A stretch of DNA of 64,000 nt from Onchocerca volvulus (Eukaryota; Nematoda; Chromadorea; Rhabditida; Onchocercidae). The notes beneath the pieces are model-generated. The model searched no databases. It was not told where the DNA came from and worked only from the letters and a program-made list of their open reading frames with translations. The stretch is taken from assembly GCA_000499405.2 (NCBI GenBank), contig HG738137.1, positions 23,544,546-23,608,545 of the forward strand. Reading direction: 5' to 3'. Shown piece after piece: positions 34,621 through 51,755 of this stretch. Both the position numbers and the translations under genes were made by a program. Every line of letters starts with the position of its first letter. Positions within the stretch are counted from its first letter, which is position 1.

Positions 34621-37600
34621 TATGAAACAAATGATTAATTTAGATTGGAATTCGAAAATACAAATGAAATATGGCTTTATTCGATCAATAAATTGCCATA
34701 TTATATATGAATAATTATTTTATTTCGATTAACAGCTATTGTGAGAATGAAGGCAATATTTGTAGGAAGAAAGGAGAAGAGTTTTAGTCAAACCGGTAAA
34801 CAATCAAGCATTGATGTTGACATTGACAATCAATTCATTACCTGTTTTCGTGAACCTTTTCGCATTTCAAGTACCGTTAAAGACTAAACAAAACCCTTCA
34901 ATTCCTTTATTGTTTCCTAAATGGTCAAAATTTCCTTTGATATATTATCATTATCGATAAGATAGAGAATTAGAAATGGTTCAATCAGTAGCTTTTATTG
35001 AATTTTAAATTTCAATGTTTTAAATTGGGAATGAAAGGTAAGAGAAGAGGAAGTATGGCTATTTTTATTTATTGCAAATATTTTTAAATATTTGTAATTA
35101 TATTTTATCATAACTAATAATTTAATTAAATAATTTTTGATAACTTGATTCAATAAATTTTGCTATGATGTAGAAAAAGGTTAATATGGAAAAACAAAAA
35201 TCAAACATAAACAATATTCCATTGTGATATTACACTAATTGCAAAATTCGAACTACAAACTACAAAATTTAATGATCATCATATGAACGAATTTTGTATT
35301 TATGAATTTAGAAATTCCCAAAAAATCTACAAATTTTTTGAATGAATTGAAAATAATCATTCCTTTTCCCTTCTAATATCTATTTCGATATAATTTTATC
35401 ATAAATTTTGTTTGCTACTACTTTATTGATTTATCTATGGTAACTTTTTAAAAAAAATGATGTCCAAATGAAAAATAAAAAATTAACCAACTATTTAGAA
35501 CCAAATATCTGTTTAAATGATAAATATTTACCCGAATTTATCAAATACTTCTCAAATTTTTTCAAAAAATCACATATTTTATCACCCATTATTAGCTTAG
35601 TAAATTTCTTATTTAGACATTATTTACATCAATATGTTTTTTCATGTAAAGCGTATATAGAATTATTAAATAATCTAGTACTGATACTGAAAAACAATTT
35701 CAATAAAGTTGCTGTATGCAAATTATTCATTTTAAAATGAATGAATCATTCCTATATTTTATCATTTTAATGGAAACCTCTTATCTGATCAAAATGTATT
35801 TATCACTTTTTTTTTCAGATATTTCTCTCATTTTTTTCTTTCGATATATTACTGTAAATTTGCATTTACGTCCATTCTACTGACATTTATTCGCATATTT
35901 TTCGATCAATTCATTTTTATTGATAATCAATGATAATTTTATATGCATATGTTTGCCGATGTACATAAATACATAAATCTTTGATAATTTGATACATTCC
36001 CAATCAATTCCTATATATATAAATTCATTTAATAAATACATAATTATAACAATCAAGATATACAGATGCATTGCATATTTTTGATTAAATTGATTAAACT
36101 AAAATATATATTTCAAAAAAAAAAAGATATATTACAAATATATAATATATAAAATACTATAAAACTACATAATATATACACAAAGAATATAAATAATGAA
36201 ATATATATATAAGTATTTTATTAATTTAATACAAAAATAATGATATTTATATTGTTCAAAAAGGATTTCGCATTTTAATTCTCACATTGATTTTTTTGCT
36301 TTTCTGATATTCAAGACATCTTTAATCTAATTACTATTTTTAAAACGAAAATTGTAATAGATGAGTAAAATTAATCAATTAATCAAATTAAATAATTAAT
36401 TAGGCGTAAAACTTGTTCCCGTATTGATGTCATTCATATCTGTACATCCATTCGTGTTTTCAGTACGAATATTGATCCGTTTTGATTGATACGAATGATT
36501 CATATCAAAATATTCTCTTTCCATATATATTTGTGATATTACTATTATTCATTTCATTTTAATTCTTCTCTTCAGCGATTCTATTTGCTTGCTAAAATTT
36601 TTATTTTATTTCTATAAAATTTACATTTTCAAGTTTTCTTCTTTTCATCAATCATTTTCCCTTTCAATCTTCCTTTTAAATTTAATTATTATTTCTATTT
36701 AATTATCTGTTGTGAATAAAAGTAATACAGAATAAGATGCATGAAATGTAAGCTATTATTGTTTTTGTTGAAGTATAGAAATTATAATAATTAAGTAATA
36801 AAAGGTAATTAATAATAATAGTCAAATTCATCTTCCAACAATTATAAAAAATTAAGTAAAAATTGAGTAAAATCAAGTAAAAAAGTTAATAATTAAATAA
36901 TATTCATTCATTATCATAATCGGCATATCTGTTTATATGTATTATAGCCGAAATTTTACGAAATTAAAAAAAAAAACAGAAAAAAGTAAAATTTATATAA
37001 ATCAAGGTCAATCGACAAGCAATCATTTGATTCAAATCATTGACAACTTAATTATTTTAAATTTATTTTCTTTAGTTTGCATTTATAACAAATATATTCT
37101 CAAAGAACAAAGAAGAATTCTAAAATATAAGAACAATGGGAATTATATCCAAAAATAATCGATTTTTAAAAAATTTTTTTTTCACTTGAATTTTATTTTA
37201 ACATATTACTTTGAAATTTTTTATGAAAAATTCATTTTGTATAAATCTCGAAAATTTCTTCCTTCAATTACGTTTATTAAATACTACTATTTATCATTAC
37301 TTTCTTTTATGATTTATAATTTTTAATTTTCACGTCATTAAATTGAGTTCATTTTATGCGTAATGAAAACGTGTTACGTGTAAAATGATAAATTATGAAA
37401 TATATTTGCAATCTACGATTTTGATAATTTTTAACCAGTGATAATTTATATTATTGATGACGGCAGGTATCAATATATGATCCGTCAAAATGATTTGACG
37501 ATCGCATTCTTCGATCTGATTGTTGCATTATATGATCAATGACCTTGATAATGAGACAACGATGATGGCCGATAATTCGATGCCAAATTTGTCAACTAAG

Positions 37601-37933
37601 CGCTTCTCTTATCATATCATCCATTCACTTACAATTTATTATCATAGCCAATATTATTAATAAACATTTCCATCATTGCCATCATCGTTATCAGTGATAA
37701 TTTCATTTGCTCATCACATTTTTTTGCCTTTTACATTAGTTCTTTGCTTACATGCTTATCAATTATCATTAATAATTTGCTTTAACAGGCAATTTCATTT
37801 CTACTCATTCTGATAATGATTTCAGCAATATACAATCGTTTGAAAGATATTACATAACAATCCATAATTATCAACTTATCACACTTATCAAGTCAGCAAC
37901 AATATTCTTATCTTATGATAATACTATTACTGC

Positions 37934-37989
37934 ATGCATACTAATCAAAAATTAACCGGTGACGAATTCGATTCATATTTTAATGAGTA

Positions 37990-38024
<35 letters not shown>

Positions 38025-41000
38025 ATTTCCGATATAGGCGATAGTAATGTTAATATAAGTGGATGATTCATTTTTTAATTAACTAATTAACTTTGTTCAA
38101 TACTTTTATGTATTTTAGTAAATAAAAAAAGTTTTTTTTTATATGTCAATTGAAAACTTTTTTTTAGCTATACGAAACGACGTAATGGACAATCAATTGG
38201 TTTAAATGGAGTACGTTCAACAATTAACGCATGCAATTCAAATTTAAATATACCAAATAAAAATTGGATCAGAAATGAAATGGCGGATAAAAATAATGGT
38301 GATGTAATTATGAGACCCAAAAAGGTTAAAAAATATTAAATTAAAGTTTTGTTTAATCAATTTATCAAAGTTGATGAAAACTTTAAATTAAACAAATCTT
38401 TTATTTCAAAAAAAAAAAACAAAAAATTGGAATTATAGCTTTTTTTTTTTAAATACAATACACAATAAAATCATTTTTGTTGTATGCAGCAAAATTACTT
38501 TTGATTTGTTCAATTTTAAAATTTTCATGAATTCATAAATTTATTCAGTAAAAGTATTGGGATAATTTCTGTTTGTTAATTGTTATTGCTTAAAAACTAG
38601 AAACACAAATAGCAAATAATTTTCTTCAAATTCGATCATAAATTTTTTTGTAATTTTTAAAAAATTTTTGAATAAAATTTAATATTTAATTTTTGTATGA
38701 TTTTATTTTACTTCCAATTTTTAACTTTCACATCCTTACCTAGCAATTAATCCATCGTTGTTTCTATTTTTCTGTGATAACATTTGAATATAGTTCAAAA
38801 AATGTTGCAAAAAAAAAAACGAAATTTAAAAAAAAAAAGACAAAAAACAAATTTTTGAAATATAAAATTAATTTTTTTAGTTAAAGAATGTTCAAGAAAA
38901 GCAACAACAACGAATGATACGATATCGACCACTAAGTGCAGCTAATTCATGTGCTTCTTCGCTTGGTAGGTTATAATTTTTTTTCGAATATTTTGAAATT
39001 AAATAGGGAATGAAAAAAAAAAAGATAATGTAAGATTTTATGATGAAAAAAGTAATTAATTTATGAATTTTATATCGAAATAATAAATCATAATTGCTTT
39101 CTTGAAGAAAAAATATAAAGGTAGAAAAAAAAGGCATAAGCAATTAATTTCTTCTAAAGAATTGAGCAATAAATGAACTAAAATTTAGAAAAAAAAAAGC
39201 AAAAAGAAATTTATTTCTTCTAAATAATATTAGCATTATTACTACTTCCTCTTATTTAACAGTAAAAAAATTAGTATTAAAAAAACAAAATATTAAGAAT
39301 CCTACAAAAAAAAAAAAATAGTACCATTTAAGTTATTAGATTTTAATCAGAATTGAATTATTTTCCTAATGAATACTACGTAACAATGGACTTTTAAAAT
39401 AGTAATATCATATTTGCTTGAATTTTTCTTGATATATGAATGATAATATTTGTTGATAATATCACTAGATTTTTTAATTATTATGATTTTAGTATTGAAA
39501 ATAAGAATTATCATAAGATTTTGATTCTAAAATTTCGATTCAAAAAAAAAATAAAATAATTCTGATCTAAAAAATCAGAAGATAAGATTCTGATTCTAAA
39601 AGATTTAGAATCACAATCAATCGATTTATTTTTTTTGCTCCTCATTATTTAAATGACCTAAATCTAATGATAATGCTAATTGCTTGCCGACAGAATTTTC
39701 TAATGTTTAGCCTAAATTTAGCCTCATCCGGTATGACCGATATCAGATGGCGTAATTCACGTACTTCGCCATGTTCATCAGTGTCAACTGGCTGTCAATT
39801 CATCCATGAATCACCTAATATGGTTCGTTATATTTCTATTTTTTAAAAATATTTGACAAATTTCAAAATCCAACAATATTCGTAATCAGATGTAAAGATC
39901 ATTTACATTATTGAAATTATGATTTATTTGAGTTCAAAGTTTGCGTTAATGTAACATCTGCGAAATCATACTAGAAGCATAATAATTGCTAATTTCAAAG
40001 TTACTCCATCATCATTAAATAATTTCAGTTGAAGAGAGGAATTATTATGTTAAATTTAATATCATACGCGTAGTATTTCAGATTTTAATTAAAACAATTT
40101 AATTATTGGAAAATTTAAAAATGCTCATAATTATTCATAATTATATGTTCATAATTTACACGATTTTGAAATTCAATGGATATTCGTAATCAAAGTAAGC
40201 TAGAAGATGATAGACTGATAATTTGATATCTTCTTGTCAATAAACATTTATAATCAGACTGAATTAGATGATTAGATTGATAATTTGTTATCTTCTTAAA
40301 GTATTTAGTATTTTTTAAAATTTTTACTCATTTATTTAGTTGAATATTCTTTTCATTTCTATCATTATTATCATTATTGGTAATTTAGTAAATCCATAAA
40401 TATATGCAGGATAATATAAAATTTTAGTGGAAATATGAAGGATATTTGGACGAAGAAAAAGCCATCATTAGTCGTGGCCTAGAAAATGCCAAACGATTAA
40501 CAGCCTGGTACCATGAACGCCTGAAAAGTATCGAAAAACGAACCAATTTGCTAGATCGAGGATTGGTACCTGTTGTTAGTGAATACATCATTTCCTTAAT
40601 AATCTATCTTCATTTAGTATAATATTTTCATTTTTTAATTCTACATTTTTTTTTTCTTTTTAACAAAAAAAAAAAAATATTTTCCGGAACTGTTATTTTA
40701 TTGGTGAAAAAAACAGAAAAAAATATCAAAAACATTTTTTTTAAAAATTAATAAATTTTAATAAAATAAGGCAAAATTATATTTTCGGTTAAAATGAAAA
40801 ATTCCTAACCAAAATGTCATTTTCAGTTCTTTTTTTTCTCACTCTTTACTTTATAAATAAAATCAATTTTCTATTTTTTTCAGTTAATTTATTAAAAAAT
40901 TTTTTGTTTTTATTTTTTTTTCATTTTTTTTTTTCGTGAAAAGTTTTTCGAATAAATTTATTGGAATGATATAATATTCCTCAACAACAAGACAAAGCTA

Positions 41001-42890
41001 ACTTTAGTTGCCATTAAAAAGGAAATTATTTCCGATTAAGTACTTAATTTCTGTTTTTGTTAATTTTGCATTTGTAATTTTTTTTTTTTTATTTTTAAAG
41101 ACAAACAATTTTCGGAAAATATCACATTTCATGATTTGTTTACTTATCCGTTCATCGTTTAATCATTGTTCACTAATTAATTAAGTTTAATTAATTACAG
41201 GATGGGGCTGTACATGAAGAAAAACTGAATTATCTCCGGGCTCATATCGCCGAACTTAATAGACGAATAGCATCACTGATGGAAAGCAGTGATCATTCTT
41301 TTCCGACACATTCTAATTTACAGGTTTCTGGATTCTCTCATCACTTTTTCCCAATGAAACCTAAAATCGATTATAATTAAGCCTAGGTTGTATTAATTTT
41401 AAATTAACAATGAAATGTAACATTAACAATTAGTGAATTAATATTTGATTTAATATATGCGAAAAAAAAAATAGTTTGCATAGTTTGCTTACTTACTAAT
41501 TCCTTGTTACTAATTAATTATTATTTCATGATTCGTTCATTTATTAATTATTATTTCACCACTCGTTTACTTATTAATTATGTATTTCTTCTACAAAAAA
41601 ATTTATGCAAAAATATAATGTACACATGAATTCGAATTTAATCTTGGAAAATTATAGGAGTTTTTCATTAAGAAATTTTATTTAAAGGAATTAATATGTC
41701 TGAAATGAATAGAATTTCAATTTTCAAACGACTAAATTTTAACTAGAAAAATGAGAACTCAATCATCTTTCCGGATTCAAAATCTGATAAATATTTATCC
41801 CTCAGAATTTGAATTATAAACAAAGACTTAATCGAATTAATCATTTTCGTTCAAGTTTTTTGAAAAAGTATTTTAATAAAAATTGAATTTTTTTTTTTTT
41901 TTTTTTTGGTAACAAACAGTAATAGCTAATTAAACTAGTTTCTAACTTTCTAATATTCTAAGAAAAGCATAGGATTAATTAACTTAATTAAGCCTTTATG
42001 TTTATAAAATATATATTCTGCTAATTATCTTAGATTAGGACACAAATGCCACAACCGAATGATGATCATAGTCAATATTATCGACGACAAAATATCAAAT
42101 TATGCCAGGTTTTGCCTAATTTCTAAAATAGCATTTCTTTTTTTCTTTTCCTCTTTCTTTTTTCCTCTCTCATTATTTACAAATGAATAAGTAAGCTAAT
42201 TAATTAATTATTGCAGGAATTGGCTGATAAAAATCATTTAATTGAACGACTTTTATATGAAAAAGCTGAAAAGAAAAACGAACATAGTAGTGCATTTCAA
42301 AAAGTTCAACCAAAAAGGTTACAAAATAATTTGTAAACATTTCTTTTTCAGATACAGAATAACTACATTTATTCTTTTTAATTATTTTTATCTTTAGCGA
42401 TTAGAATTTTTCAAAATATTGAAAAAAAAAACATTTAATTAAAATGGAATTGTTAAATGAATAATTGGATAATTTTGAAATCATCTTTATTTGATTCTTT
42501 TGATAATTCCAATGATTAAAATAGAATTTTAGGAATAAATACACATATATACATATGCTTTACTAATTGGTAATTTGATAATTCTGGTGATTTTGATTTA
42601 ATTTTAGAAATGAATATATTTTAAATCTTTTTTATCTTTAATAATTCTGATGAATCAGTGAAAATTTTAGGGATGAAACATTTCAGGTTTCTTCTGTCTT
42701 TTGATAAAAGCCTGAAATGAGATATCTCAAGTTTTTTTATCTGTTGATAATTCTAACAAATTAATCGAACCTGAAATAAATAACGCAAATCCATTTCAGG
42801 TTAACATCAACAACAACAAACGCTACCAGAAATCAGTATATTCAACCGCATCCATGGACACCCTCATCGTCGGAGGGGACATTAATGTGA
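37934..42890 (+). CDS. Coiled-coil protein with APC / suppressor-APC-domain-like segment
   Basis: Exons: 37934-37986, 38168-38324, 38881-38965, 39722-39822, 40428-40565 (or to 40574), 41201-41323, 42034-42108, 42217-42317, 42800-42890; about 307 (or 310) residues. The first ATG gives MHTNQKLTGDEFDSYF. Residues about 1-130 are polar and probably disordered. Residues about 133-215 form two helices: EGYLDEEKAIISRGLENAKR, then WYHERLKSIEKRTNLLDRG and HEEKLNYLRAHIAELNRRI. This resembles the APC N-terminal coiled coil (EEK.....WYYAQL..L.KRI) and the suppressor-APC domain of SAPCD proteins, which bind polarity or spindle factors. A third helical stretch follows (ELADKNHLIERLLYEKAEKKNEH), then a Thr/Ser/Pro tail. 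Phases close exactly. The gene structure is well supported; the family call is tentative and rests on pattern memory, not on a search. Confidence 0.7.
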
Positions 42891-42928
42891 ATATTATAAT
42901 GATATATATGTAATGTGTACCAAAATTA

Positions 42929-42934
42929 AATAAA
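42929..42934 (+). terminator. Poly(A) signal AATAAA of the coiled-coil gene
   Basis: A canonical AATAAA lies 39 bases behind the TGA stop, consistent with the short 3' UTRs usual in nematodes. Confidence 0.6.
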
Positions 42935-44763
42935 ATACAAATAATTCCTTTCAAATTCTACTGGAATATTTCGGCGTATTAAACTTTATGATAGTAAAAT
43001 TTTCGAAATATCAACAAATGATGTGGAAAAATATTCGACCAACATTTGTTTGCTAAAAATGATTCGGAAACATAAATATGTTGTTTACTTATAGACGAAT
43101 CTGATGATTAATTTAAATGAATTTATCCATTTCATCAATCTGATTGATTCATCCTTTCACATCAAATTTAACTTTTATTGCCGTTTTTTCTTTCCCTATT
43201 TTTATTACTTACAGTATATTTATTGCAAATTATTTTAACATTACTGATAAGAAAAAATAATTTAAATTCAAAAAAGTCAAGAAAGAACTTTCAATGAATG
43301 TTATCCTTCTCTTTTCTTCCAAAATTCTTTGACTTAAAGGACTGAAAAACTGAGAAAAAGAATTATGATGAAATTATTCACTAACAAATACTAGAAATTT
43401 GCTTTATTAGGTCTAGAAAGTTCAAGATAGTTCAGGAAGAAGGCAAAAAATGTAAGCAGAATCAGGTTATAGGTTAAGAAGTGAGCTATTGTCAATGCGT
43501 AAATGACTGGAGAAATGAATTTAAGAATAATGAACAATAAAATGATACATTCGTAATTTTACAGAACTCATATCTTCAAATGATTTCACTCGATGATTAA
43601 GCATTTGTGATTACTTTTTTTAAAACTAATATCGTACATAATCCTTTCGAACAAAAATATCGTGAAAAGATTAATGCACTCCATGATATTTGCAATGAAA
43701 AGAAATTTAAAATTTCTTTTACTGCGATATCAGTAGTTTATCAAGTAATTAAAATACCAGCAGTTATTATCAAAGTTAGATGAACAATTTAACAAGCAAA
43801 CATAATAGATCATCTCCATAAAATAATATCCAGAGTTTAAAAAGAATAATATAATTCTCTTAAGATATGTATATACGAGACCTAGAATATTCGCTTAATT
43901 AGAGGCACCCAAAATGTTAACATTGTCTTTCTTGAAAAAGGAGTCATACGGGGATCTTTCATTTGCAAGCAGTAAAACTTAAATCATGAATCTTTATTTC
44001 TAAGTTAACAAGAAGAGTAAAATTTCAATAAAAACATCATTATCATACCTAAGTAATCTAACCCCAAGAAGCTACAAATCTGTAAATTCAAAAAAAATTT
44101 GGAAAGAGAAAAATCATAATATTGGTAGTGAATGTACTGAGCATTTTACTAAAGTTTGAATCAGTGGATACTACTTCTAAAATACACAAAAAGAGCCTAA
44201 AAGAAAAAAAAAATCAAAAATGAACAGTAAGAAAGTACACAAATAAAAAAACATTCCTGGTGAATAAAACACTGATAAATAAACAACGAAACAAAACGAA
44301 TACAAACCATCCTCAATTCCATGACATTCGCTAATTTTATTGGTAAACTTGCAAGTCAAATCATTTTTTTTCTTTTTTTTTGCGTACTATAATTCTACGT
44401 TTTAACTATCATGAAGGTTTTCAAAAGTAAACCCATCCGAATATTTATGATTGCTGTGAAAGCTATAAATATAGAATGAACGTATACCTTCTGAGAGTTC
44501 TAAAAGACGACATCGAATTGTTTCGCTAAAATAACGGAAGATCATTTTCATAGGAAATTTTCTTGTCAATAACAACACAAATTAACACAGACAAGATATT
44601 AGTTTTGGCAAAATATACGATAGAAATTAAAATTTTAACATATTTACGACATATTGTATCATTATCAACGGCATCCTGCACTGAAACCAGAAAATCTTTG
44701 TTTTCGTAATTTCAAAAAGAAAAGAAATGACAAAGTAAACTACAAATAATTGTTGCGTAAACA
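42935..44763. other. Convergent intergenic region without a gene
   Basis: This separates the 3' ends of the coiled-coil gene (+) and LETM1 (-). It holds only AT-rich sequence and one 60-codon antisense ORF of low complexity (44177-44359). No clear AATAAA for LETM1 was found close to its stop codon on the minus strand. I see nothing else here. Confidence 0.6.
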
Positions 44764-50036
<5,273 letters not shown>

Positions 50037-50039
<3 letters not shown>

Positions 50040-50070
50040 AGTGATACATATATTGTACTAATTATGTGCT
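50037..50070 (-). promoter_or_regulatory. LETM1 leader with upstream splice acceptor
   Basis: On the minus strand a TTGCAG acceptor ends at 50069, followed by 29 bases and the ATG (50039-50037). This could be a trans-splice site for a spliced leader or the boundary of a 5' UTR intron. Confidence 0.4.
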
Positions 50071-50715
50071 GCAAGGATTTCTAATATCTAAAATAAACGA
50101 TCAGCAATATTACGATGAACTGAACAATTAATTTTTTTATTGATTGATTTTCTTTACTATCACAGAAAGAAAATATCGCGAAAAAATCTAATTACAATCA
50201 CCAATAATGAATCATTACTTTACTGCCTAAATGAAATCATTTCGAGGTTAAATGATGATGCATGGAATAGAATTATTTAGTGACATAGTACATAAACTTT
50301 AGTGTAACAATCCTGTCGTTATTGAAATAATAATATCATCGAGCCGAATAATCAGATTATCTTTAAACTTTTCGTATCGAATTAAATGGGCAAATTACGA
50401 TATCCGGCTGTTACAAAAGCATAAGACAAAATAACGAAAAATTAATGTGATACTTTCTTTGATAGAATAGTGTTTCAAATATAGAGCGTCGAGTATTAAA
50501 AATGTGAAAGATTATTCAAAACCTCCAAAAAAAAAAAAATTTATTTAAAATACTATTCTATTGTTGCTGAAAATTTAAAAAATTTAGTAGTATTAATTTT
50601 TTTGTTTTTTTTCATAGCGCAATAAGATAAACAGCACATATTCCCAACTTTTCAGCTTTTCGTTTTAAAATTAATTCCAGGATTAAGTTCAATTTCAATA
50701 GAGCATTACCATAGC

Positions 50716-50772
50716 AAATTATTTCTTATAGTTATTTATCATTCCTGATGAATAACTATAAGAAATAATTTT
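50716..50772. repeat. Near-perfect short-loop inverted repeat
   Basis: The arms AAATTATTTCTTATAGTTAT.TATC (50716-50740) and its complement (50747-50772) pair over 25 bp with a single G-U type mismatch, around a six-base loop ATTCCT. It lies between the two divergent promoters. The sequence is too AT-rich and the stem too short for a typical miRNA; a cruciform or protein site, or a slippage product, is possible. Confidence 0.7.
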
Positions 50773-51102
50773 ATGTCTATATAGCGTTATATATGCATTT
50801 GACATAGTCAACTGACAGTAAAGTGAGAAGAGAATGACATAAAGTTTTGCTAAAAGAGCGAGTCTTGAATTGCATTGCTTAAGAAACTATAAAAACTATA
50901 TCCAATATTATGGAGCTAGGAAAAGTTATAAAAAAGATAAGAATTTAGCAATAAAATCTGAGATTAGAGAAAAATTCAGGAGAGAATACAAGCTGAATGC
51001 TGAAAGGAATACAATGAGCGAGAAAAAAATTACGAGATTGAAATTTCCGTTCTAATTAGATTGTCAGAAAATTTCGGAAGATGTGATTATTGTAAAAAAT
51101 AA

Positions 51103-51221
51103 ATGTTAAAGGTCAAAAAGCGCGAAGAAACGATAAATATGTTCAACCTTTTGGTGGTAAACATATTTATCGGTTTGTTGGCCGCTTTGAAACTATTATC
51201 GCTCTTCTTGACCTTTAACAT
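51103..51221. repeat. Imperfect inverted repeat with asymmetric insertion
   Basis: The outer arms start and end with ATGTTAAAGGTCAA / TTGACCTTTAACAT, and an inner pair ACGATAAATATGTT / AACATATTTATCGGT lies next to a short loop. The right arm has about 20-30 extra bases (GTTTGTTGGCCGCTTTGAAA region) between inner and outer blocks. Both strands are open here (92 and 63 codons), which follows from the palindrome. It may be a degraded foldback element or a structured RNA. Confidence 0.6.
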
Positions 51222-51755
51222 CCTTTTTTTAAATAATCGCACTTCCCGGGACTTCCCGACACAGATGAAGTTTTGCAAAATAGCATCAAAGATAATTGAA
51301 ACCTGGTTTACTACATCAAAAGGATATGACTACTTCATCTATTTCGGTAGCCGGTGGCATGCGAGATTGTATGTTTCGTAGTTGAATGTGAAAGTCTTGG
51401 AATATGGTGCAACGGAATATAGATTCCGAGAATTCCCAGGTGGATTTCTTCTTTCTCAGTTTTCTTTGTTCAGTTTGAGCATTTATGAATTTTGGCCAAA
51501 AAAAAAGCACATACAGAAATGGAATGAATTAATTTGCAAGCATTATTATATGCACAAAAAATGCAGTTTTAACTTTCACAATTTTTTTTTGCATTATTTA
51601 ACGAGAAATTTCCATGTAAAAAGAAAAGATGAAGTTTTTTTTTTTTTATCGAATATAGTCTTTAACTAACAAAGAGATTTCTCCATAAATTCATTAAGTT
51701 TGATAATTTATTGCCCTCATTTGCATGATTTTAATATTTCTTATATGTATTGCAG

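Larger units (their letters stand above)
26801..37933. other. 11-kb AT-rich region without a recognisable gene
   Basis: Both strands carry only short, low-complexity ORFs rich in Phe, Leu, Ile, Tyr, Lys and Asn, as expected by chance in such AT-rich DNA. The TRIP12 3' UTR must begin here but no clear AATAAA is near the stop. Listed separately: the hairpin at 28579-28709 and the microsatellite cluster at 34195-34620. A GAT/ATC-rich patch at 29640-29705 and another at 37660-37710 are simple-sequence. Some of the last part may be 5' UTR or promoter of the next gene. Confidence 0.55.
50071..51755. other. Head-to-head region between LETM1 (-) and RINT1 (+)
   Basis: About 1.7 kb that should contain the promoters of both genes and the missing first exon of RINT1. 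Two inverted repeats are listed separately (50716-50772, 51103-51221). Short ORFs occur on both strands around 51087-51669 but are not recognisable. ATG TTA AAG|GTC at 51103-51111 would splice in phase to the first found RINT1 exon, but this is only one of several possibilities. Confidence 0.5.

Noticed and set aside
34168..34714. Several overlapping ORFs of 70-84 codons rich in Tyr, Ile, Cys, Leu and Phe
   Set aside because: They are translations of TA/TTTG/TTTA microsatellite sequence, open in several frames at once, with no splice context.
35468..35740. 90-codon ORF rich in Asn, Lys, Leu, Phe and Ile
   Set aside because: Typical random ORF in very AT-rich DNA; no motif or neighbouring exon.
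51382..51669. 95-codon + strand ORF before RINT1 body
   Set aside because: No in-phase donor that would link it to the first RINT1 exon and no similarity to RINT1 N-termini.
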